A stretch of 64,000 bases of DNA from Neurospora tetrasperma FGSC 2508 (lineage: Eukaryota > Ascomycota > Sordariomycetes > Sordariales > Sordariaceae): positions 2,092,201-2,156,200 of the forward strand of contig NW_009799099.1 in NCBI RefSeq assembly GCF_000213175.1, read 5' to 3'. Positions 1-12,100 of this stretch are shown here, one piece after another; the first letter of the stretch is position 1; each line of letters begins with the position of its first letter. The notes below the pieces were generated by a model. The model was not told where the DNA came from. It searched no databases and saw only the letters and a list, made by a program, of their open reading frames with translations. The position numbers were made by a program, and so were the translations under genes.

Positions 1-62
1 GGACGACGAAGGCAGTAAATGGACCGCTTCTTGCTTAGTAGCATTTGGGTGCTTCTGACTTG

Positions 63-921
63 GTTGCTCACAAGACGTTAGATATCTTGATGATAGACGA
101 TAGAGGAGTTGTCCAGTTACACGACATGTTGTTTTCGGTCACTTACGTGCTTCCCGGAGCAGTCATTGTGAAGTAGTCAACATCGAGGCCAGAACTCCCG
201 GTTATGTCGGCTTTTGGAACTGCGTTATGTATATTGGCGATTCTGACGACTCTGTGGTCCTTGACAAGAAGTGTCGGGATTCCAATTCCAAGGCTAGCGA
301 AGCGGCATCTGCGCTGATGCATGTTACCCAGACAGCCTCCGACTACCTTGAGAACGTTTGAGGTTACGTGGTAGACCGCGGTTTGAGCGACGCATTATCA
401 AAACCCCTGGACATTGCAACCGTTCGCGATCTCCTCCTCGGAGATACTTCGCCAAATTGGCTGATGGGGACCTCGATTTAATGCTGCACCTTTTATTATT
501 GTGATGCAAATTGCGCCTCCGATGTCTATATCGGTCTCCTGCACGCTGATGACCCTTCCTGGGCAAGGGCAACGGGATCCAGCAACGAGCTCCGGCGCCC
601 TAGGTAGCCAATCCATTACGTCTATATGGTGACCCATCACTCGGTCTTTGTGCTTCTCATCGGTACAGCAACGACAAAGACAGGTCTTACCACGCCTACG
701 GCCAGCGCTTGGTTGACAGGAACAATGTGATCATCCACAGATCTGCTCTCTGGGCCTCCCAAAATGCCATAACCGATAACAAGTGGCACGACGCAAAGCG
801 TGACGAGACGTTTGCGGTGTGTCAGATTGATATGGTGTTTATGAGAGGCGTATTTAACATAGGTTGGATTTCGGTTAGCACGAAGTCAACCCGAAACATG
901 ACGTTCAGAGGAAGGAGGGGA
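63..921 (+). pseudogene. Decayed GH55-type exo-beta-1,3-glucanase, cut by the left edge
   Basis: Three successive reading frames together read like the right half of a glycoside hydrolase family 55 (pectate-lyase-fold beta-1,3-glucanase) protein. Frame A (about 63-175) has the 'DMLFSV...LPGA' strand. After a frameshift near 168-176, frame B (about 170-604) has 'VGFWN', 'HVTQTASDYLENV' and 'WLMGTS', followed by a segment like the family's GTxSEHxxxYQY region and its 'xxxIGLxxxxxPSW' continuation. Frame C (631-921) has a segment with a CQ..MV core and a 'STKSTRNM' end, like the family's last beta-helix turns. Frame B carries stops at 359-361 (TGA where the family has Trp, so TGG>TGA), 479-481 (TAA) and 605-607 (TAG). 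Intact GH55 enzymes are secreted laminarin or cell-wall glucan hydrolases. This copy cannot make a protein. The family call rests on remembered motif similarity, not on a search. Confidence 0.6.
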
Positions 922-2706
922 TAGGTGATAACAGCATATTTGACAACAGAAGAACTTGGTTCGGGACAAAGCGTCTGGTAGCGGCGCTCACGGCGCTCAC
1001 GGCGGAGGTGGCCGTGATGATATTGAGATTATAGAGCGAGACTTCAGTCCTCTTAGCATTTTCCATTAGTTGAATAGTTCCATGTCGACTGGTGAAGGTC
1101 TGCCGCGGTCAGTCGGCAAGCCAGCCAGTCATCGAAAGCAAAACGAAGCTTGAACCAGCAGCAGCGAGGGAGAAGCAACGGGAAATTGGAACCAAAATGA
1201 TAAACCCACGCAACCAAAGATATTTAACCCACTACCACACCTTTCCATCGTCAGCCCAGTCGTTCACAAGGCTACATCCCTAATCCACCGACCAAATCCA
1301 TTGCCCTCGCGCCCGTATCATTGTTCACCGTCGTGGTTTGGATCTTGAAGTTGCACACCGCCATGTAAAGGCTTTCACCGCCCCCTCTCCTTCCTACAAG
1401 GGGTCATCATGCGCATCGATCACCAGACCAATGCCCAGCGACGGATTGGCGAGCAAGGTGGGAGGTTCCAGGGCGTCATCGATGAGAGAGAGGTCCACAC
1501 GAGAAGCTATATGGGTTTGGCGATACGGTAGGTTCCCAGAGGCACGTAGGAGTATTTGATGACTTTTGCTATAGTTTTGCCGGATCGGCTATAAACTCTT
1601 TGTTTGCGTCAGACTGGGATGACTTCTTGCTGTGGTAGGGTTCATATCGGAGCAAGGCAGGTGTGGTATGCTAGGAAATCACAGCGGATATACTCGTCGA
1701 AGAGTCATGGGGAGTCACTGGTGCCGGTTTTGTCTACTCCGAGCTCTATCACATCAAAATATTGTTGATGGCTAGCACATCCAACCTTTTGTTCGAACTG
1801 GGCATGTCAACACTTCTGTTGTGTGTAAGAGATCAGCGGTTTTTTGCATGCCGGGTGTTCGCCGATATTTGCAAGGTCTAATTATGATGCGAAGGACATT
1901 TCAATACCATGTTGGTCTGAGTAGATGGGTATTTGCTGTTATGGCTGACGATACAGTGACTGGAAGGAGGAAGCGAAGCCACGCCACTGTCGGTATATGT
2001 AGGACCGTGGTAAGTTTCATCTTGACAGGTTGTCCTGATAATGATTATTGCACCGTAGGGTATATACTCCGGACTATGTCGTGATGCACCACACATCTCT
2101 AAAAAGTTCACGGGATATTTGAAGTTAAATCCCATTCAGGTACAGTTGCAAGCAGAGACCGGCCGCTGGGCGTGCTTTCCCACAGGTTCCTCCCATCCAG
2201 ATGGAAAGTCGCGAACGTTAGTATTTGGAGAACAAGGCAGCCCCGATCTGCTTGGGTATTGACTGCGAGGGCAGCTTGGCTTCAGGCATAGACTTGACTG
2301 AAGGTTTTGAGGCAGCCAGCCATCATCAGCGTCGTCTTTCATCATGACAGGCATCACTTATATGACCTTTACCACATTCCATTATATCAGAACATGTACC
2401 TATTCGTAGCTTCCTTGGTAGTTACACCAGTGTATAATGTAACCGAATCAGACTGGTTTGAAAGCAATGGCATTTAAACTTGGCAAGAACTTAAATCTTG
2501 TGGATAATAACAAGTGGAAGGAATGTTGTTGTCACTGACCCATTGGGGAGTGTCATACCACGACTTCATCAACTTTGTAAAGAAAAAAAATGAAGAAGAA
2601 GGAGGGCTGGTAGCGATCCTGCTTCCGCGATTAGAAAAAAGGATGAAGATTCATATCAAACGTGTACCGATATATATAAAATATAAAAAATAAAAAGAAA
2701 GTTACA
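916..2706. other. Intergenic, between GH55 pseudogene and first tRNA-Ser
   Basis: Apart from the weak relic at 1540-1850 there is no open frame with codon structure here. An AT-rich stretch with A-runs (2580-2700) lies beyond the 3' side of the minus-strand tRNA and includes T-runs on the minus strand suitable for RNA polymerase III termination. Confidence 0.5.
1540..1850 (+). pseudogene. Possible decayed coding relic, unknown family
   Basis: One forward frame reads as protein-like sequence rich in hydrophobic and aromatic residues ('FAGSAINSLFASDWDDFLLW', then 'ESWGVTGAGFVYSELYH'). It is broken by a TAG after the LLW and a second TAG about 13 codons later, and has no start codon or clear end. 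An adjoining different frame just upstream (about 1400-1530) also reads protein-like. I do not recognise the family. It may be a second degenerate gene beside the GH55 pseudogene, or chance. Confidence 0.2.
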
Positions 2707-2720
2707 AATGGTCATTCGTG

Positions 2721-2802
2721 CGACGTGGGCCTGATTCGAACAGACGCTCCCGAAGGAACAAGATTTCTAGTCTTGCGCATTAGACCACTCTGCCACCACG
2801 CC
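2721..2802 (-). tRNA. tRNA-Ser (AGA), copy 1
   Basis: On the minus strand an 82-nt cloverleaf can be drawn. The acceptor stem is GGCGTGG pairing with CCACGTC (one G-T wobble). The anticodon stem CAAGA/TCTTG encloses the loop with AGA. A long extra arm (about TTCCTTCGGGAG) marks a class II tRNA, and the T-arm contains TTCGAAT. AGA decodes UCU serine. No intron is present. The copy is identical to the plus-strand copy at 3627-3708. Confidence 0.93.
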
Positions 2803-3001
2803 TAGTGATTATTAAGTGTTATAAGCTTGGAGTCTATTCCCGCGTTCTGAGCAATGCTTACTGTTCTGCGGATCTGCGGATTGGTGCCGCGTAGAACCCG
2901 ACCATGTTTCCTATGTACTAAAATCCCGCGATTCGCGGTGAACAGTTTCTCCATATTAGGATTCTGCTGTTATAACCCTTTGAAAACCAAGAAAATGCTA
3001 A

Positions 3002-3277
3002 TTATATCTTGTCCCGCGTTGCCAAACTCCCTGCATCTGTCAATACAGGGCTGATGATGTCACCACGCGGGCAGCGGATGTTGCGCTGTGTCCACCGAGC
3101 CCACCCTCGATCTCTTCTGCACGCGCCGATCAACCGAATACATATTAACATACCACCTTCCTCATAACGTCCAGCTCTTTCAAGCTCTTCCATTTCTTGA
3201 AACATCTTCTCCAACTGCGGCGTCAATTCGAGTCTCTCCCACTTGGCTTTAGCTCGTGGTCCCCGCTCCTGACGCAA
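3002..3277 (-). CDS. Possible small charged helical ORF between the tRNAs
   Basis: A minus-strand frame of about 91 codons whose first 55 residues are strongly charged and helix-like (for example 'ERLELTPQLEKMFQEMEELE'). The C-terminal half loses this character. The frame stays open for about 13 more codons upstream before a TGA, so it may be an internal exon or a remnant. No family is recognised. It is unusual in sitting between two inverted tRNA genes. It could be a relic or chance. Confidence 0.2.
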   Translation of the reverse strand: MRQERGPRAKAKWERLELTPQLEKMFQEMEELERAGRYEEGGMLICIRLIGACRRDRGWARWTQRNIRCPRGDIISPVLTDAGSLATRDKI

Positions 3278-3626
3278 CTCATCTGTTGCTGCGAACGATT
3301 TGCTCTCCTTACCTCAACTCAAATCCTCCCCCGCGGCCGCCGCGCAACCCCGCCACCTAATCTACCTATGCTTCAAACGACCGTTAATGCGTGATTATGG
3401 ATCGCGTACTCAAATCTTAACTCAGCAGCCAAGCCCTAGTCTGAACGTTCATGATCGCGTCATCAACTTCTTTCTTTCTCTTCCCGTTCGGCACAGGAAC
3501 GCTCGAATGGATCGGATCAGTACCATGCTGCCCACGCAAACTCGAATCCTATCCTGTTTAATCTTCAGCAACATGCAGCGGGTTGATAGACTACAACTTC
3601 GAACCTTTATTCAACTACAATCACTA

Positions 3627-3708
3627 GGCGTGGTGGCAGAGTGGTCTAATGCGCAAGACTAGAAATCTTGTTCCTTCGGGAGCGTCTGTTCGAATCAGGC
3701 CCACGTCG
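3627..3708 (+). tRNA. tRNA-Ser (AGA), copy 2
   Basis: This is an 82-nt class II cloverleaf identical to the minus-strand copy at 2721-2802: acceptor GGCGTGG/CCACGTC, anticodon AGA in the loop of CAAGA/TCTTG, a long variable arm and a TTCGAAT T-loop. A T-rich stretch beginning near 3729 (TTTTTTCTCTTTTTTC) is a good polymerase III terminator. Confidence 0.93.
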
Positions 3709-3722
3709 CACGAATGACCATT

Positions 3723-6700
3723 GAAATTCTTTTTTCTCTTTTTTCTGGGAGCTTTGTGCCAACATTTCCCGTTCTCGACATTCCCTTTCAAAGTGTTCAC
3801 ATTTTTGTCCCTATAGTTTCCTCTACACGAACATATCAGTGTCAAGTATGTTTTGACTATTCTCTATCCAAAGTATCCTATTGCATTTTGATAATACTAT
3901 TGACCTTGTTAATTTGTCTGTCAGCGGATCTTGCACAGTCGAAATAGCTTATCCAACAATCATTAACGCTTACCTGCTTCTATAACACTGATGAAATTAT
4001 CATTCAAGGTTGTAAGTTTGGCTGATTTCCTGTGCTCCCACCTAATAAGCGCATACCCGGACCTTGCCTTGCTGACAGCCTTTAGAAATTCTTTGAATTC
4101 ATTTCTCATTGAACTGGTAATTCTCATGACCTACCGGACTGAGAGAAGAGACAGGGAACCAACCTATGGCAGAGGTCTCAAGTCTATCAAGCACTTTCTC
4201 TACATCTAGTGTATACCACCACGTCTCCAAAGGCCCATGTACAATCGAGTACTCCAAAGCCGAGTTGAATGAAATTATTGAAAGTTGTCAAACAATACTG
4301 ACCATGATCACTAGCCGTGCCCAAATCGAACAATAGATACCAATCAACTTTATCATACCATACCCCCACGCCGCATGGTTCTTCAGTCTGCACAATACCA
4401 TAGGCATGACAGCGGCGGTGATCGCTTCATGAAAGACGTATCAAGTAAGTTTGAATAACGCATATAATCTTGCATTCAAGGCACGCAATACTACCGGCAT
4501 CGTTTGCCGACACCGTTACTGTTACGGTTGATTACCGTTACCGTAAAGGTCCGGTTTCAGTACACGGGTACCAACATGGACTCGGCTTTCGTTTTGTCGA
4601 ACCTGAACTTCTTTTAAAATATGTATGCATGTGTGACCTTGCAACATTGGCCAAACCATATTCACAAAAACTTGGTACCGCGATAAGCGCGGCTGTGTGG
4701 TGTTGGCAGGACGAGTGTGTAAGCAACACTTGTAGGCAAGTAAGACATTTGCGCGCTTGTGATGATTTGCGATTTGCGACGTTCCCGTAACTATTTCCCG
4801 ACGCCGATTCTAAAAGTCTTAAGCTTCCGTCTTGGGGATCCGGGAGGGGAAAGCTAGAAAGCTTGATCGCTGCGATGTACGAGGCCCAGGGAATCGAAAT
4901 GTTGATGATTATTGTAAGGCATATATAGTGCTCTACCTAATTTTATTAAAGCGTTGTTTCATGACAAGATAGTCATCCACTTCTGCGATGCACCACGCTT
5001 CGTGTCGAGCGGTTCTGTGAAAGCTGAAAGATCCTCAGCCTAGTTTCAAATTCCGTTTCTAAAAATTTTGTACGGTACATTGCCTGTTGCTTTGTAGATT
5101 GACTGCGGACCAGTTACTTGCAGGCAGCAGAATAAAGATATAACTATAAGAGTGCAGAATGATAGCAGGCTAGGAATGATTGAAGGCAGTATGAAATAAA
5201 CACTAGAATTTGACTAGAATAAGTAATGAAGAATTTGATTTCAGGACTTGATGTTTTGTATAGAGGTCGGCAAGGTGGCTCAGCGAAATCAAAGCCGCCC
5301 CCGACCTCATGTCTTTAGTCGAAGTAATTTCGATACTGTCACAGGCAGGCATCTTTGGTAAAGCAAACCAAACGAAATGTACCAAAGACTATTGTAACCA
5401 ACCACCACCCAGCCACTAGGTTACCCAGCTCCCTCGAATCCCAACAGGCGAAAAGCAGCTTGCCAAGGCCGAGCTGAACAGAGCTGAATCGCAACCCCCA
5501 ATCAGGCAGCCGGGAAACGAGGGTAAGGCGAGCCAGCAATTGACGACCCTCGAACTTGAGCCGCATATGTACCATACAGTACATATATCCGTATCAGACT
5601 TGGTAGGTACGTTATGAGGCTAGGGAGGTAGGATAGGTAGGTATGGTTTCACTGACACAAGCAACGGTCCGTCCTCGCGTATGACAAATCGGGACGGTAA
5701 GGTTGACTCGACTTGACCGTCAGGCACGCCATCTGCGACCGTTGTAGGCGCATGCTAGAAAGGCATCGAGGGTGCATAGTAACCCCGGACGGGGAAGTTG
5801 GTGATACCGTTATGTGATCAACCCCGGGAGTTAAAAGAGGCAGCGGGACATCCGTCTTGCTTCAGATGCTTCTTCGGACGGCAGTAAAGCAGGTACCTGG
5901 TCACGGTGGTGTCTGGAAGCAATTGAAAAGCCCCCACGCAAGATCCACTACATCCATATGGGCGATGTGTTTCAACACCGGACTGTGAGTAGGTACTTTG
6001 TACATAGTTGATTGATATCCCCGCTATGAGCCAGTCCGACTGGCAGTCGGATTATTCAGAAGTTTTTGCACATTTTGTACGCTCGGCGATGAATTTCCGG
6101 ATGATATGGAATGCCGTAAAGCTTGTACCATAGTTGGTGACCTCTTTTGTGTCCCTTTGAAACGGACGACCGGTTTAGACGACGTTATGTAACAAGGGTA
6201 CAGTACATCAGCCTGATATTGATCGTTATGTAACGTACGGTAGGTAGGGACCTGGAAGTAAGGATAACTTGAGATGGTCGCCTACAGATCAGTCTGGCAT
6301 GTTCGATGTGATACGGAGACTCGAGTTTGCAAGGCACATTATGGGAGCCTCTGGATAACCCCCGTCTGCGGGCAGATATCACGGAGGCGCAATTGCCTCG
6401 AGGAGTGACCGAGTGGGAAGTTTTGCCGAAGTTTTGTTCAGATGACTGCTGCAATGTAACTGAAGTGCGCGAAATATCACTGCCTGCTTGGTTGGCGGGC
6501 TCCTGCCTGTTGAGGTTTGGGGTAAAGTTGGCGATCTCCTTAACTCCCAGGTGAGGCTGAAGACGAAGCTGGATTTCAATCGTGTAAATTACTAAGCTTG
6601 AGATGGTGCCAGCGACATACAATAATCCGGCGTCCCGTGAGAAGCATGTCGAAGACGGCGTTTGTCACCAACCATTAGTAAGACCGGTGGTGGTGCAGTC

Positions 6701-8884
6701 ATAGTAGCAGCCAGACGGATGGAATATGAAATGGGTGCACATGGCAGCCATGTGGCTGCCACGCATTCCAAAAGATGACAAAAGGGCAATTTGAGATGGT
6801 GGTGTTGTGTGGTACTGAAGTATGGATTCTCAAGCTTGGTGGTCAGGAACATGCAGAGCATGCCAACGTGAGAAAAAGTGTGTTCGCGCTAGGGAACGGA
6901 GATGGTGTGGTAGGTCGTTATTGTGGTGTTCACCGGGTATCGGTCGGGTGTCCCGCCCGCAGCATCACATCATCCAATTCGGGACCCCCAGATTCCAGAA
7001 AAAGGGTTGGAAGCGCCCGCTTTGGCCCAATTAGAATACAAGCTTAACAGGAGGGGTATTTCCAGCAGATCGGCAGTCTCCACTTTCCTCAACGCAAACC
7101 CATGAAAAAGCTTGGCATTCCAGGAACGGACTCAAGAATTCTCCTTGGCAGTCGTGAGCCCCGCTAAACGGGAAGCTTAACGGAACCTAACTGGCGGGAC
7201 TGATTTTAGAGTGGACCTCGTAGCTCAAGCAGGCGAGGTCGGGACGGTACTTATAAGCCACAAGCTTTGTAACTCCCATCGATCATTATGGTTCAACCGA
7301 GACACCAAGTCGACTATCCGCATACCGAATAACGGCTGCCTGTACGGGCATGACATTGTGCGACTTCACATTAAGCGCCTAAGCGCGCAAGGACCGTCTC
7401 GCAGTTGCTTGTCTTGGCTCGACAAGCTCTTCGGTTACCATCGTGCACTCCCAGCAATGACCGTCAGGATGATGGCTATCATATGTAGACTGATCACTAG
7501 ATATGCAACTTCCATAGTCCCGGCGATCTTTTCTGGCGGATTCCAAAGGTGAAATTACTCAAGAAACAGCCAGGCTACTTGCAGGGGTCATGTTTACGGC
7601 ACAGTAAACAGAGAGTAAACATCGGCCAAGTTGTGAATACCATATTGGGACACAACTTTCTATTGTCGCTATTTTCAAACCTCAACCACTTGCGGCATCG
7701 TGATGTGAAAGCTCCGAGTGCTTTCAGTGGTTTTGGATGTATCAAATTGCTATGAATAGGTAGTGACATCGGTATGTCCATAACCTGAAGTTGTTGTCAT
7801 GCTTCTGACCAGGTAACACCAAAACGCTCTCCATAGGAACCTGCCAGGAGCAGCCAAGCCTAGTACCAGACAAGCTTGAAATATCGTGACCGGGGAAAAG
7901 GAAATCCATCGACGGGCCGTTCGCTATGAGCAACATGGCTATGAAGCACACAGTGCTCTTCCATTAACCATATTCCCGTCCCTTGACCTGTCCAAGTGTG
8001 TCCCCTCCCTACTTCCAGCGCAGAGATGAGGGCGAAAATGAAATTGGGACACTGGTAGTACAATGTGTAGTGGTTGTACTGGAAGAAACCTGCAACGAAA
8101 AACAAAAGAAGATTGAAGAAAGGAAAAATGCAGTACAGAAATTTGAACTGAGAACGCAAACCTGAACCCCTTTTCCAACACCAGAACCAAAAGTTGACTT
8201 TCCGAAACGCCTGGTATCGTACCACGTATGCATCGCACCATGCTACCCTAGTCTCTGGAGGTATCGAGATTTGTGAAACAAGAAGTGTAAATGAAAGGAA
8301 ACATGAGCAAACTGAAGCTCAAGGTAAACCGTTCCGTCGTTTGAAGATATCGTGTGTTGTTGTACAGTTTATCGTTATGCCCGCTGTATCGGAATGCTGA
8401 AGCCATCGTCCACGCTATGCCTTCCCAAACCCCGCAAAACTATTCAAATCGAGTGACAGAATTAAAGGGAGTCTTCGACGTGATTCCTTATCTGAGGGAG
8501 CGCTACCGTGTCGTACTAGAGATTCCCAGAAAAGCCTGTCCCATCCTCCGGCAGGAGTGCGTTCACTGGTTCAGCGAGCCATAGGCCCTGATTTTTGGTC
8601 TCCGACAATAGACTGCTGGAATTTTGGGACCAGGCAGCGTCCTTCCAAATGACAAATTCGGGTGGTCGATCTTATAACAAACAAGGAGTCACCATAGTGT
8701 CTTTTGGCGCCGGTAAAGACCTCAGACTACCATGAACCCGGAAGAGAAGAGAGAGCTGGGATGGCAAACCAGCTGATCCACCTCCGAATGAGAAGATGAA
8801 CGAAACCCAGTCCGCAAAGTCGAAGCGTTTGAGCCCCGCTGGATGCAGTGGACAGCAGCAATCCAGTGTCAGAGACACGATCCT
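3723..8884. other. Gene-poor DNA, no supported gene
   Basis: About 5.2 kb without a frame I can defend. Short open frames occur near 6185-6622 (-), 6822-7034 (+), 7211-7552 (+), 7860-8241 (-) and 8417-8584 (+), but none shows a family, an intron with matching phase or a convincing composition. Near 6822-6915 one frame reads with Cys and basic residues in a spacing loosely like a Zn2Cys6 finger, but it is incomplete. TAGG/CCTA runs appear near 5628-5646. Confidence 0.5.
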
Positions 8885-9130
8885 TCATCGATAGTGGCCA
8901 CGGGAGGAGGATTTGGGTGAGTGGCTTGATGAGTAGCCAGAGTCCGAGTAGTGTGATGCGCCGTAGGAATGTCCGCTACGGCGCGAGTGAATGCCGCAAG
9001 AGTGTCCTACCAAAACCTCCTTCTTATGAGGAGAATGGCCGGGTTGCCCATATGCCGCGCACCGATCAACAGCGTGCTGGTAGTAGAGGCACTTGCACAC
9101 CGCGTAAAGTTCGACCACCTGATAGCACAT
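8885..9130 (-). CDS. Small Cys-rich conserved-looking protein (81 aa)
   Basis: This is an uninterrupted 81-codon frame. The N-terminal half has ordered cysteines ('VCKCLYYQHAVDRCAAYGQ', then 'VLVGHSCGIHS'), and the tail is rich in Ser, His, Gly and Tyr. The Cys pattern and the 'QHAVDxCAAYGQ' core resemble small uncharacterised proteins I associate with Sordariomycete genomes. That match is from memory and no function is known. There is no signal peptide or membrane segment. The ATG is the first in frame after a pyrimidine-rich leader (9131-9480) typical of a fungal 5' UTR. The cysteines could form a small zinc-binding knuckle, which is inference. The gene stands alone in a gene-poor region. 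Confidence 0.55.
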   Translation of the reverse strand: MCYQVVELYAVCKCLYYQHAVDRCAAYGQPGHSPHKKEVLVGHSCGIHSRRSGHSYGASHYSDSGYSSSHSPKSSSRGHYR

Positions 9131-12100
9131 GGTTGATAATCTTTTTTTCGATGTTTTTCGACCTTTGTTGTGGTTGATAGATGTTGGGAGTGGGTTTCCA
9201 GGGCCGCGGCCGAGATAGTGGATAGTCGGTTGGTTGGCAGAGGCAAAGTAGTTGTTGTAGTAAGAGACTTAAACGTATATACCGGGGAGTATGAGCCGGA
9301 ACTGGGAGAGTTGGAGATCAAGAAGCTCCGAATAGGCGAGATACCGTGAGGCAAGGAGTCTAAAACTGAGAGACAGAGGCAGACTTGAGGAAAGCAGTAG
9401 AGTGGAAGCGACTGTTGATTAAGAAAGTGAGGCCTTGACTGATGATAGAATGAAACAGTGTTTGATATCGAACTTGCCAACCAACATCATGGAGGAGGGT
9501 ATTTCGGCGGCCTTATAACACCTGATGTTTTGGCAGCCTGGCAAGGTTTGTAGAGTACCTTCTGCATGTCAACGGTACTGGATGGAGAAGTGACTGGGGA
9601 GCCATATGCGGCGTGAAGGCAGCAATGACGCCAGAGACCGCCGGGAAGACTACGGGAGGGGAGTGTGGAAGGCTCTCACCTAGACGGCACTTGGTCGTCT
9701 ACTTGGTGACAAGCTGAGGTGACAACGGCACCGGGTTGGGGGTAGGGTACCTTGCACCTGGGCTCCGTCTCCGTACCTGGCTCGTACATGACGGGCAGCG
9801 CGGTGTCGAGTGTCGATGCTAGTATGAATGAAGGTAAAGTGTACCTCAGAGCTGGAAGAGGGCACAGGCAGGCATTGGATCTCTGGATTCAGATCAGGAA
9901 CGTTGAAGGCGCAGCCGCAGACGGAAGGTGATGGTGTTTGAATGTTGAAGCAGGAACAGACGGAGAGAGTGCCAATGAGAATGAGAGAGAAGTCGAAGAA
10001 CTACTACGCCGGGATCGAGGTTGCATTGATTACGGACAAGGGGTTGGAAACCGTTTCCGCAGAACCTAGTTCTGTATCTAACCCGTACCTACCTGTAATC
10101 TAGGTACCTACTGTAACAAGGAGCGGACAGGGGACAGCAACCTAGTAAAGGTGCCCTGTAAGGCAGGGTTCTACACACATACCTCCACAGCCAGTGTTAT
10201 CAAGGGACTGTCGCCCAAAAAAAGACCACAGGGCACTGCAGCAACACGTCCAGGCCGTTCCAAGAAAAGGCCTGCCTCTGAGGCTGGAACCTAAATCGCA
10301 CCTGTAGCCTCTTCCTTCGACTGGCCAGGGAAACGGTGGCTTCACCCGACCCTAGTGTACGATCACAGGTGCCTAAAAGCTAAGCTTTTCATAGGTAACC
10401 TTTTAACGGTTAGTTGCACTACTAACAACGGGTCTATCATGATACACTAGAGGTACACTAGCATGCCGTTGTGGGGGCCCGGCCTTCCTTCCATCTTTGG
10501 GTGCTCGTGGAGCGGTTACTGTACGGTGTCCTCCCGACCGACTTGCACTTTTGGGTTTTGCGAACCTGCGACGGCATGAAGGGAAGGACACATCCAAACA
10601 TACATCCAAACGGTCCAGGTACTCACAAAGACATTTGTACCGTAGAGGACCGAAGCAACATACGGCTCAATTGAGCATTATCGCCGAAATTCAGGAAACT
10701 CTTGTCTATATCACCGAGCCGGTATGACTAACATTTCTTCCACAAGGTAGGTAGGTAGGTACATATCGTACGGAAGCCTGAGGTCAGGTCAGAGGTCACA
10801 ACCACCAAAACCCACCACTTATATAGCTTGGTTTGCGGATTACCGCCTATGATACCTCGATCTGCTGCGTCTTGTTAGTATTCTCACCTCTAGCGCAGGT
10901 AAATCTTACCCAATTTTACCGCCGCTGTCACTTCCGGATTCGCACCACGAGAATGGACTGGCACTCCAGGCTTACGTTGACGTCAACCCCAGCGTCGCGT
11001 TCAAAGGTTTACCCGTTCTGTTTGGTCATTTTGCGCCCAGATCTCGGTAATCGGTAGACATCGTGTCATCACGACAGTGAGCCAGAGAAACGGCACGAGA
11101 AGGAGGGTCCCTGGCCCAGTTAACAGTGGGCTGAGGCTGACATTTGACCCTGTAATCCAGGGCCCCAGAAAGACGATTCTTTGCGAGAAACAGACGCAGG
11201 AACGCGGCTGCGATAGAAGTCTGGTAGTCAGACTTCGATACCTCGGTCGGACAACGACCGGTAGGTTGTGCAGAAAGAGCACGACCGTTTCTTGGTATAC
11301 TCTATTCCCGATCTTGAAGGTAACTCCGGTGCCATGCCAGAATGCCCCGAGGTCCAAGGCTCCGAGTGTTACTAGCAAGAAGACGCCGTATTATTTGGAC
11401 GGCACGGAATGGTTCCAAGGTCTGAAACGCTCTTGATGACTCTATACTAAGGTAAGGTGTTCAAAACATCCACTGGATGCTCCTTGGGTATTTGCCCGGC
11501 CGGATTATTTAGAGTCCTCTTCCAAGGGTAAAGGGTGGGAGGCATGCTGGGGAATGCCATCTTTGTTTAGATGGGAATCTTTTGACTGGCTCATAACGAT
11601 CATTAGCCGCTCCAAGGTACCCTCCGGCGGTCATTGGAGTCAACGTGGAGAGGTTAATTTGCCTGCCTGAAGAGCAAGTTACCTTGTGATTGACGTTAAG
11701 GTAACGGGACATACATGGACCGAGCACGGCGGTAGTACGCACTGATCTCAAATAGAGCTCAAAACAAGCCGAGAAACGGTGCTCATTTTGCAAGCTTTCA
11801 CAGCGGTGCTCATACTAGCTCTAAGAGCCGCCCGCAACGCTGACTTGCTCGAGCAGACTATTTTGCACCACCAGTCATAGGAAAATTCCCCGTTACAGCC
11901 AGATAGACTGATGGGTTACACACACGATCTTTGGTATCAGAGACTACAATGCAACCGGGGACCGGAAGACAGGAAGCGTGGTGGGGTCCTCGCCCACACA
12001 TGTGGTGAAGGTCGCATTGAGTGGTGACACTGGGGCAACCACATCTTGATCCCCTGCGGATCTCGGAGAAAAGTGAAAGTCTACCTATGTACACGGCCAT

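Larger units (their letters stand above)
2707..3722. repeat. 104-bp perfect inverted repeat carrying the two tRNA-Ser genes
   Basis: The arms are 2707-2810 and 3619-3722. They are identical over 104 bp when one is reverse-complemented. The identity extends 8 bp upstream of the tRNA 5' end and 14 bp past the discriminator base, and it stops abruptly at both sides. The spacer is 808 bp. The tRNAs are transcribed away from each other. Confidence 0.9.

Noticed and set aside
6822-7034. Frame with a Zn2Cys6-like Cys/Lys/Arg cluster
   Set aside because: The Cys spacing does not fit the Zn2Cys6 rule, there is no linker or downstream regulatory domain, and no splice model extends it.
9007-9480. 157-codon minus-strand frame overlapping the small Cys-rich gene
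   Set aside because: It is in a different frame, pyrimidine-rich and Ser/Thr/Pro low complexity, as expected for a fungal 5' leader.
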